Source: an uncultured Planctomycetaceae bacterium
GTDB taxonomy: Bacteria; Planctomycetota; Planctomycetia; Pirellulales; Pirellulaceae
Assembly (NCBI GenBank): GCA_903863885.1
Contig: CAIPEB010000395.1
Span: 1-64,000, forward strand
Length of the DNA: 64,000 nucleotides
Reading direction: 5' to 3'
Shown here: piece by piece, positions 45,824 to 56,000 of the stretch
Position numbering within the stretch: position 1 is the stretch's first letter
Layout: every line of letters starts with the position of its first letter
The notes under the pieces: model-generated
Databases searched by the model: none
Told to the model about the DNA's origin: nothing
What the model saw: the letters and a program-made list of their open reading frames with translations, nothing else
Translations under genes and position numbers: made by a program

Positions 45824-46690
45824 TCAGCGCTGCGGAGCTTTCGCATTGAGATAATCGCGTGATTTTGCCAAGGCCGCGGCCATTTCGTCGGGGGCAAGGT
45901 CGCCGTGCATGAACGGATTGACAAACCCTTCGTATCCGCTTGACGACAACGCCGAGAGCCACGGCGCAAAGTCCGTCGGCCCGTGACCGGGCAATTGGTC
46001 GCGGTCGTTTCCGTGCTGCCACGCATAGAAGAAAAAGAGCTGCTTGCCGCACACGCGGATCGTCTCTTCGACCGGAATCTTCCCGGCCTGCAGATGATAT
46101 GGGGCCAACGCGATCCCGACATGAGGCGATCGGTTCATGTCGACAAACGCCTTGAATGAATCGAGCGAGTCGAGCAGCGAGCTGCCGTGGTTCTCGATCG
46201 CAAGCCGGGTCTGGTGTTTTTCGGCCAGCTCGATTTCCGGTTTCAGGCTTTCGAGAAACTCGGCCATGCGCTGCTTTAACTCTGCGGGCTCGCAGGGTCC
46301 TGCGCTGCCTCGAATCGCCACGCCGCCCCCCGCAGCGCCAAGCAATTCGGCGTAACGCGGATATCCGCCGACGTAGACGGAAAAAGAAAACAGTTTCAGT
46401 TTTGTGCGTTCGAGCAATGCACGCAGTCCGTCGGATTTGAGCCGGCTAAGCGCATCATCGAGGTGCGGGCAACCCGCGTAGGACGACCAGATGTCGACCG
46501 CTTGAAAACCCAGGGCGGCGATACGCTCGCATGCCTGTTCGATCGGCAGATGCAAGAAGTGGATCGATGACGTGGAAAGCCGCATCCTTGTGGCTTCGCC
46601 CGTGTTTTCAGCTGCGAAAACGGCCTTTCCTGCTGCGGAAGCCATGACTGCCCCGCCTGCCAGTGTCTCGAAAAAAGTTCGGCGATCCAT
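45824..46690 (-). CDS. Tat-exported sugar-phosphate isomerase/epimerase-like protein
   Basis: A 288-residue TIM-barrel protein of the xylose-isomerase-like family. The N-terminus DRRTFFETLAGGAVMASAAG is a Tat signal. The barrel includes LSTSSIHFLHLPIEQACERI, ALGFQAVDIWSS, LAIENHGSS with a metal-ligand Glu/His, VGIALAPYHLQAG, FFYAWQHGNDRDQ and GYEGFVNPFMHGD. Members of this exported branch are widespread in planctomycetes and often lie beside DUF1080 or Gfo/Idh/MocA genes in sugar catabolism. The exact reaction is unknown. The ATG at 46690 (MDRRTFFETL) fixes the Tat motif at the start. Confidence 0.88.
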   Translation of the reverse strand: MDRRTFFETLAGGAVMASAAGKAVFAAENTGEATRMRLSTSSIHFLHLPIEQACERIAALGFQAVDIWSSYAGCPHLDDALSRLKSDGLRALLERTKLKLFSFSVYVGGYPRYAELLGAAGGGVAIRGSAGPCEPAELKQRMAEFLESLKPEIELAEKHQTRLAIENHGSSLLDSLDSFKAFVDMNRSPHVGIALAPYHLQAGKIPVEETIRVCGKQLFFFYAWQHGNDRDQLPGHGPTDFAPWLSALSSSGYEGFVNPFMHGDLAPDEMAAALAKSRDYLNAKAPQR

Positions 46691-46700
46691 GGAGTAGTCC

Positions 46701-46725
46701 TCGGAGTCTGGAGTCGGGAGTCTGG
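46701..46725 (-). repeat. Composite dispersed intergenic repeat, copy G (partial)
   Basis: Three GGAGTCT-type units (one reads GAGTCGG) without the GATGCC block. It lies about 10 bp upstream of the Tat-type isomerase gene start. Confidence 0.65.
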
Positions 46726-46913
46726 TTGCAATTGAATTGTGATCGCGTCTTCTCATCCGTGTCAGTCCGTGCCCATCCGCGGCCTCTTCCGTCCGGCTAC
46801 CGGTCATTCTGCAAAAGTGGTTCGCTGTTGTCTACATTCGCCGTCCCCGCTATCTGGGGGGTGTAAACAGGGATTCACATCATGGCAAATCGGGAGATCG
46901 CGATTAGGATAGA

Positions 46914-46926
46914 GTTGACTGTCAAC
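46914..46926. promoter_or_regulatory. 13-bp palindrome upstream of the giant secretin-N gene
   Basis: GTTGAC-T-GTCAAC is a perfect inverted repeat 109 bp before the start codon. It overlaps a TTGACT that could be a -35 box, so it could be a repressor operator. This is inference from the sequence only. Confidence 0.3.
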
Positions 46927-47035
46927 CGAAAAGGTTCCCGCCTGCCGTTATCCCGCCTCGTCCGACCGACGACGATCGCTGCGGCAACTGGTCCGTTTTA
47001 CGAGCTGAACCAGGGACGTTTGAGGAGTTCCTGCC

Positions 47036-50000
47036 ATGTACGTCTTTGCGAAATTCAATTGGTCTTTGATGCTGGCCCTGGCCGTGTCGTGTGATGCGAT
47101 ATGCGCAGTTGGGGCGGAGCCGGCCCCCGCACCCGCCCCGGCTCCCGCGCCCGCGGCGAAACCCGAAGCCAAACCGGCTCCCGCGCCTGCTGCTGCGCCC
47201 GAGGCGAAGCCGGCGGCAGCCGCTGAAGCGAAGCCGGCAACTCCGCCAGCGCCCGAGGCCAAGCCCGCGACGGCCGCTCCCGCCGCCACTCCCGCGCCTG
47301 CTCCTGAGGCAAAGCCTGCGGCAGCTCCGGACGCGAAACCGGCTCCCGAGGCGAAACCGATCAAGGTGCAGTTCTCGTTTCGGTTCCAGAAGTGGACCGA
47401 GGTGCTCGACTGGTTCGCGCAGCAGGCGGAATTGAGTCTGGTCATGGACAGCCCTCCGCCGGGGACTTTTAACTACACGGACAACAAAGAGTTCACGGTG
47501 ACCGAGGCGTTGGACCTGCTCAACAGCGTCCTGCTCACCAAGGGCTACACGCTGATCCACGAGGGGCGGATGCTGCGGGTGCTGAACACGGCGGATGGAA
47601 TTCCGCCCGATGTGGTACCTCGCGTCAAGCTCGACGAACTCGACAAGCGCGGGAACTTTGAACTCGTGACGGTCGAGTTTCCGCTCGGCCGGCGCGACAC
47701 CGACGCGGTGCGGTCCGAGATCAGCCATCTGCTCAGTCCTCTGGGCACCGTGGTGGTACTGCCTCAGACCAAGCAGATCATCGTGACGGAGCGAGCCGGA
47801 ATGATGCGGGCAATTGCCGCGATCGTTCAGGGCATACCCGAAACTCCGGTCCCGGCGACTCCTCCCACGCCCGAGAAATCGGCGCTGCAGATTTATCCTC
47901 TGAAAAACTCGGATCCGACCAAGGTATCGGAAATCCTGCTGAAGCTGTTCCCGAGCGTCACGATGGTCGCCGACACCCAGGCGAAGCAGGTGAGCGCGTA
48001 CGGGACGCCGTCGCAGCACGCCGAGATCAAGAAGATGATCGACCAGATGGAGGCCAACGAACCTCCGGATGTCCAGCCGCGACTGGAGGTCTACCCGCTC
48101 ACCGCACACCTGATGAATGCGACGGCCATTCGCCGCCGGCGCGCGGAGCCGGGCACTTTCGAGGCGACGCTGTTGTCGCAGCTGCAGGCCGCGGCTCCCG
48201 AGATGCGGTTGCTGGTGGACTCCGCCGCGCGCAAGCTGCTTGCCTGGGGTACGCCCAAGCAGCACGAGTCGCTGAAGCAGGCGCTGGACAAGCTTGCCGA
48301 GCAGTCGAAGCCGGATGCTCCGAAGCAGGTCGAGACCTACCGCATCACCAAGATGGATCCGACGAGCGTCCAGACGCTGTTGACGTCTCTGTTCCCGCTC
48401 ATCGACGTGACGCTGGACGCGACAACTCGGACGATCGTGGTTTCCGCGACGGCGGAAGACCAGCTGGCCGTAAAGAACCTGATTGACCAGCTGCAGCCCG
48501 CGACGCCGCGGGCCGATTCGCCCGAGCTGCGGATCCTGCCTCTGAAGGAAACGCCGCCGACGAATCTGACCACCGTTCTGAAGGATCTCGTCCCGTCGGC
48601 GAGCGTCACGTTGGCTGCCGACGGTCTGCGGCTTCTGGTGGTGGCTTCTCCCACGGATCAGGAGACGATCAAGAAGACGGTGGATCAACTCGAACAACCG
48701 GCGACTCCGAAAGTGCGGGCGACGTTGAAGTACTATCCGGTCACGCCTTCGCAGCGCACGCGGTTCGACGCGATCTTGAAGGACCTGACCACCGACCTGC
48801 CGGGCCTGCGCATCATCGAGGACGCGGAGCCGGGCGAATTGGCGGTCTGGGCCAGGCCCGAGCAGCACGAGGTCCTCGCGCAGATCCTGGAAGAACTCAA
48901 GCACGACGTGCCCGCGGATCAACAGTACCAGCTGTTCGTGCATCCCATCAACGCGGAGATCGCCGTCCGGATCACGACGGTCCTGACGGAACTGTATCCC
49001 AAGCTGAAGATCATCAAGGAGCCGGGCGCCGATCGAATGCTGCTGTGGACCAGCCCGCCGCAGTTCGAGAAGATCAAGAAGACGCTGGAAGAACTGCAGA
49101 GCCAGGCGGCGTCGGAACAGACGCCCGAGTTTCGCAGCCTCAGTCTGCGGGGTGTGGACACGACCACGGCCATGACTCAGCTTCAAGCCGCGGTCCCCGA
49201 GGCCAAGCTGTCGCTCGACAAGGACAGCGGGAAGATGATCGTCTGGGCCACGCCGCGCAATCACGAGAAGCTCGCCAAGGCACTCGAGCAGCTCACGGGG
49301 GCCATGGCGACAACCTCCCAGAGGCAGCTGGAGTTGTTCGCGCTGAACAAGGTCGAGCCGACGGCTGCCCTGTCGCTGCTGCAGTCCCTGTTGCCCGAGG
49401 CCAAGCTGACGCTGGATTCCGCCAACAGCAAGATCATCGCCCTGGGGTCGCCGGAAGATCTCCGCGCGGTTCGCGCACTGCTGGACCAGTTGCGTGAGGG
49501 GGGCAAGGACACGAATGCGGCGGTGCTCGAGTTCTATCCGCTGGAGCGCGCCCTCGATGCGGCTACCCAGGCGGTGATCACGAAGCTCGTCCCCGCTGCG
49601 CAGCTCACCGTGCTTGAGGATCGACTGCTGGTCGTGGCTTCGCCGGACGATCAGGAAAAAGTAAAGAAGACACTGACGGACGTGATTTCCGAGACGCCCG
49701 TGAACCAGCGCAGCACGCTGGTCATCTATCCCGTCACGGCCGCCCAGAAGAAGCGCATCCAGGCGGTTGCCACCTCCCTGACCAAGGAGCTGCCCGGCGT
49801 GCAGCTCATTTCGGACAGCGAGCCGGGCGAGTTGGCGGTCTGGGCCAAACCGGCCCAGCACGCGGTCTTCCGCGGCATTCTCGAGCAATTCGTGGGAGAT
49901 TCGGCGGAAGGCGAGCAGGAGCAACTGGTCGCCTACCAGCTGCAGGTGGCCGATGTGACCAAGGCGAAGGAAATCCTGACCGAAATGTACCCGACGGCCA

Positions 50001-53000
50001 AGTTCGTCGTGGACGTGGAAGCCAACCGCCTGATGGTCTGGGCCAAGTCGAAGCAGCAGGAGTCGATCAAGGCGTCGGTGACCGAACTGGATCAGGGCAC
50101 GCCGGTCGAGCGCAAAGAAAAGTTCATGATCTATCCGATGCCCGACGCGGATGGCCGCACCCTGCTGCCGCTGCTGCAGGAGCTTGCGCCCAAGGCCAAG
50201 GTGAGCTACGACCCGGTGGCTCGCACGCTGACCGTCTGGGCAAAACCCAAGGACCAGCAGGCGATCTCCGAAATCGTCAAGCAGGCCGAGGCGGGCGGCG
50301 ACGCGGCCGTGCGATCCGGGGTTCAGGTCTATCCCGGTCCGATTGAAAACCTCGACGATACGGTCACTCTGCTGCGGGCGCTGACTCCCAACGCGAAAAT
50401 CGTCGTCAGCACAGCGACCGGTTCGTTGACCGCATTCGCGACGCCGCGCGAACAGGAAACCATTAAGTCGACTCTCGAGCAGCTCAAAGCCAAAGGCGCC
50501 GATGCCGAGCGGTCGGTCCAGGGCTTCAAGCTCGATTCCATGACGGCCGAGCGCGCGATCCCGCTGCTGCAGGCCGTGGTGCCCGGCGTCACGTTCGCTC
50601 CCCGGCGCGATCCGCAGAAGTTCATCGCGTGGGGGCGGAAGGACCAGCTCGAAAAAGTCACCAAAATCGTCGAACAGATCCAGTCCGAGGGCGGCTATGA
50701 AAAGCTGAGCGTGAAGTCCTACACGCTCAAGTCAACGAGCGCCTCGGTGATCCTGCCGATGCTGAGCCGCGGAGTGCCGGCCGCGAACATTACGCCCGGC
50801 GCCGATCCCCGCGAACTGATCGTGTGGGCCACCGAAGCCGACCACAAGTCGATCGCCGACGCGATTCAGGAACTCGACGCGAGCTACGAGCAGGGCGCTT
50901 TGACCATCTATCCGGTCAAAGGCCTGACCGGGTCCGCCGCCGTCGCACTGCTCGCAACCGCCGTGCCCGCCGCAAAGGTCAGCGCCAGCGCCGATCCGCA
51001 GAAGATCCTCGTCTGGGCCAAGCCCGAGGATCACCAGATCGTCAAGGAGTTGCTCGACCAGATCGAACAACAGGGCAAGGCAAGCGACCGCGTGCTGACG
51101 GTCTATCCGTTGAAGGACGCCGACATGGACGCCGTGCAGACGGCGCTCAAGCCGGTGCTCGGCACCGATGTGGACGTGGTGAAGGACACGGTCCGCAAGA
51201 GCCTCGTTGTCTGGGCGACTCCCGCCGATCACGAGAAGATCAAGACGACCCTCGAACAGCTGATCAAGGATCTGCCGGAACCCGAAAAAGACGTGGCGCG
51301 CATTTACCACTTCGAAAACGCGGCCGCGTCCACCGCTTATTACGCCATCTATCGGCTGCTGCCCAAGGCGACCGTTGCCCTGGACTCGGTCGGAAACAAC
51401 GTGATCGTGACCGGCAGCGCCAAGGACCACGAGACGCTGGCCTCGACGCTGGCCGAACTGGACAAGGTCGGCAATTCGCAGGGAAACGTGAAGATCTATC
51501 CGTTGAAGTCCGCCGATCTGGCCAGCGCGTACAGCCTCCTGCAGACGCTGTTCCGCCAGTATTCCGACGTGACGTTCACGATGGATACGAAGAACCGCAG
51601 CATCATGGTCCTGGCTCCCGAGGAGCGCCAGGCCAACGTCCAGAAGGTCATTGCGCAGCTCGAAGAACAGGGGACCGCGCAGAGCCGCATGCTGATGGTT
51701 TATCCGCTGAAGGATGCCGACCTGGACGCGATGCAGGCGGCGATCAAGTCCGTGACAGGAACGGATACCGAAGTCGTCAAGGACACGATCCGCAAATGTC
51801 TCGTGGTCTGGGGCACGGCGACGGATCACGAGAAGATCAAGACGACGCTTGCTCAGCTGGTCAAGGATCTTCCCGAGCCCGAAAAGGAAATCGCAAAGGT
51901 CTATCACTTCCAGAACGCCGCGGCGACAGCCGCGTACTATGCGATCTACCGTCTGCTGCCCAAGGCCATGGTGTCGCTCGATTCGGTCGGCAACAACGTG
52001 GTGGTGACCGGGTCCGCGAAGGATCACGAATTGCTGGCCACCACGCTTGAGCAGCTTGAGCAGTTGGGCGGATCGCAGGCCAATGTGCAGATCCACCCGC
52101 TGAAAAACGCGGACGTGACCGCAACATACACGATTCTGCAGACGATCCTCCGCCAGTATGCGGACGTGACGCTGACGCCGGACCCCCGTTCGCACAGCAT
52201 CGTGGCGGTGGCGCCGCCCGAGCGTCAGAAGCAGATCGAGAAGATCATCCAGCAGTTCGACGAGCAGGGCTCGCGCGAGGACCGCGTCATCACGGTTTAT
52301 CCGCTGAACACGGAAGACGCGACGACCTTCACTAAGCTGCTGACGCCCTTCCTCGAGCAGGGCGTGACGTACTCGCAGGACGCTCGCCGCAAGAGCCTGA
52401 TTGTCTGGGCCACCGCGGAACAGCACGCCAAGATCCGCGACGCGTTCCAGCAGCTGGCTGTCGAACTGCCCGAGCCTGAAACCCTCTCGACCGAGGTTTA
52501 TCATTTCAAGAATGCAACGGCGTACGCGGCTTACACAGCGCTGCCGCGGCTCGTGCCGGAAGCGATCATCGGCCTCGACACGACCGGCAACAACCTGGTG
52601 ATCACCGCCAGCTCCAAGGACCACGCGACCATCCGCGCGTCGGTGGAACAGCTGGACAAGGCAGGGGCCTCCGATACGCCCGAGGCCAAAGTCTATCCGT
52701 TGAAGACCTCCGACCCCGCTTCGATCGTGACTTTGCTGCAGACCCTGTTTACCGGCGAGCGAAAGGTCAGTTTCACCGCCGACCTGAAGCATCGTTCCGT
52801 GGTGGTCGCGGCGCCGGCCGAGCGTCAGCCATTTATCCAGCAGGTGATCGATCAGGTTGAAGCCGGGGCCGCCGGCGGTGTCGCCGCGACGACGAAGGTC
52901 TATCGATTCAAGGTCGCCAGCCCCTATGCGGCGTATCTGGCGCTGTATTCGCTGCTGACCAACGCGCGCATGGGGTACGACCTGACCGCCAAGACTCTGG

Positions 53001-56000
53001 TCGTCACCGGTTCCCCCGAGGACCACGAGACCGTGGCGGCCGTGGTCAAGGACATGGAAGCCGCGGGCGCCGAGAAGCAGGCGGTCATTGAGGTCTATCC
53101 GCTCGACTCGGCGGATCCGACCAGCGCGGCTACCGCGCTGCAGGCCACTTTCCGCACCGACGATGCAGTGCGGATTTCGGTGGACACGAAGACCAAGGCC
53201 ATCGTTTCCGTGGCTCCCGCCGAACAACAGAAACAGATCGCCGAGCTGATCAAGCGGATCGAAGCGGCCGGCCCGGCCGCCAGCGCATTGAAGACCCAGG
53301 TCTACCATCTGAAGAACTCGACGGCCTACGCGGCTTACCTCGCGCTGCCGCGCCTGGTGCCCGACGCGATCATCGGCCTCGACACGACCGGCAACAACCT
53401 CGTGGTTACGGCAGTCGAAAAGGACCACGCGGCCGTTCGCGAGACGGTCGAACAACTGGACAAGGCGGGGGCGTCCGACACGGCCGAGGCCAAGGTTTAT
53501 CCGCTGAAGTCCTCGGATCCCGCTTCGCTGGTGACACTGCTGCAGACGCTGTTCACCGGCGAGCGCAAGATCAGCTTCACCGCCGATCTGAAACGTCGTT
53601 CGGTCGTGGCCGCGGCTCCCGCGGACCGCCAGCCGTTCATCAAGCAGGTGATCGAGCAAATCGAAGCGGGGGCGGCGGAAGGTACTGCCGCCAAGACGGT
53701 TGTCTATCGATTCAAGAACTCGAGCCCCTACGCGGCCTACCTCGCGCTGTACACGCAGTTTCCCAACTCGCGCATGGGGTACGACCTGACGGCCAAGACT
53801 CTGGTCGTCACCGGTTCGGCGGAAGACCAGGAAGGGGTTGCGGCAGTCGTGAAGGACATGGAAGAGGCGGGCCTGGAAAAGCAGGCGGTTGTCGAGGTCT
53901 ATCCGCTCGCCACGGCCGACCCGACCAGCGTGGCTACCGCACTGCAGACCACGTTCCGCGCCGACGATACGGTACGGATTTCGGTGGACACCAAGACCAA
54001 GGCCATCGTCTCGGTGGCTCCGGCGGAACAGCAGAAACAAATCGCCGAGATGATCAAGCGGATCGAGGCCGCGGGGCCGGCTGCGGGCGACCTGAAGACC
54101 GAGGTCTACCACTTCAAGAATGCCACGGCCTCTGCGGCCTACACGGCGCTGCCGCGGCTGGTGCCCGATGCGATCATCGGCCTCGATACAACGGGCAACA
54201 ACCTCATCGTCACGGCGGTCGAGAAAGATCACGCGACGATCCGTGCGTCGGTGGAGCAGTTGGACAAGGCGGGGGCCGCCGATACGGCTGAGGCCAAGGT
54301 GTATCCGCTGAAATCCTCGGATCCCACGACGATTGTGACGCTGCTGCAGACGCTGTTCACCGGGGAACGGAAGATCAGCTTCACCGCCGATCTGAAGCAT
54401 CGGGCCGTGATCGCTGCGGCTCCGGCGGACCGCCAGCCGGTCATCAAGCAGGTGATCGAGCAGATCGAAGCAGGGTCGGCCGACGGTGCGGCCACGACCA
54501 CGCAGGTCTATCGGCTCAAGAACTCCAGCCCCTACGCGGCGTACCTCGCGCTGACCTCGCTGCTGACCACCGCCCGCATGGGCTACGACCTGACCGCCAA
54601 GACCCTCGTCGTGACCGGCACCGCCGAAGATCATCAGACGGTCGGAGCCGTCGTCAAGGACATGGAGGCGGCGGGCGAGGAGAAGAAAGCGACCGTCCAG
54701 GTTCATCACCTGGCGACCGCCGATCCGACCAGCGTGGCCACCGCGCTGCAGGCATCGTTCCGCGCGGACGATACGGTGCGGATCTCGGTGGATGCGCGTA
54801 GCCGTTCGATCGTTTCGGTTGCTCCCGAAGAGCAGCAGAAACAGATCACGGAGATGATCAAGCAGATCGAGGGCGCAGGCCCCGGGGCCGATGCGTTGAA
54901 GACCGAGGTCTACCACTTCAAGTTCAGCACGCCTGTCGCGGCCTACCGCGCACTCACGACGCTGTTGCCCAACGTCCAGCTTGGTTACGACGTCGAGGGC
55001 AAGAACCTGGTGGCAACCGCTACCCCCGAAGAGCACAAGACCATCAAGGCGCTCGTCGATCGCATGGAGCAGTCGAGCGAGGCCGATCGCGGCACAATGC
55101 AGCACTATCGCCTCCAGACGGCCGAGCCGCGGGCGGTCTACAACGTGCTGCAGGGACTGTACCAGTCCGACTCGACCGTCCGGGTCTCGCTTGATATCGC
55201 CAACCGCGCGGTCGCCGTCGTCGCCTCGCCCGAGCAGCAGAAATTCATCAAGGACATGATCGACCAGATGGAGGCTCAGGATGCCTCCCGCGCCGACTGG
55301 GCCACTCAGGTCTACCACTTCAAGGCCGCGTCGCCCGATGCGGCCATGGAAACCCTGCAGCGGATCGTGCCCAACGCGAGGCTCGTCGTCGACACCCGCG
55401 GCGCGAATCTCGTCGTGACCGCGAGTGAAGAAGACCACGCCACGGTCAAAACGACCGTCGACGAAATGGACAAGGCGGGGATGGAAGCTCGCGGCAGTCT
55501 GCAGGTCTATCCGCTGAAGAACGGGAATCCCAAGAGCGTCTACGATGCTCTGAGCAGGCTGTACGTCTCCGATCGGGAGACCCGGATTTCGTTCGACGAG
55601 CGCAGCGGTGCGATCGTCGTGGTCGCGACCCCTGAGCAGCACGAGTCGATCCGCACCGTCATTGAGCAACTCGAGGCTCAGGGATCGGGTCAGAAAGGCT
55701 GGTCGACCCAGGTTTATCGTCTGAAGAAGACCGATCCGCGAGCCGCGCAGCAGTCGCTGACCGTGCTGTTGCCCGCCGCGGAAATCGCGTTTGACGTCCG
55801 CAGCCGCACGCTGATCGTGACCGCGAGCGAAGAAGACCAGAAGACGGTCAAGTCGGCCGTCGACCAGATGGACCAGGCAGTTACGCTGAACGAACCCGCG
55901 GCGCGCGTCTATCCGGTGAAGACCGCCAACCCGGCCGACGTGCTGCGGGTGCTTCAGTCGCTGTTCGCCGCGGACCCCGCCGTCCAGATCTCCGCGGATC

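Larger units (their letters stand above)
46691..47035. other. Divergent spacer upstream of the giant repeat gene
   Basis: About 345 bp containing repeat copy G at 46701-46725, a perfect interrupted palindrome at 46914-46926 and the ribosome-binding site GAGGAG at 47022-47027 of the giant gene. The promoter is not clearly recognisable. No gene is seen. Confidence 0.55.

Noticed and set aside
6532-46725. GACTCCA arrays considered as a CRISPR array
   Set aside because: Units are seven bases in direct tandem with no unique spacers and no cas genes nearby.
46922-49924. 1000-residue open frame on the minus strand opposite the giant repeat gene
   Set aside because: It mirrors the codon structure of the plus-strand repeats, is dense in Arg/Leu/Gly/His, and has no ribosome-binding site or domain. 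The plus strand has coherent secretin-N modules, so this is a GC-bias shadow.
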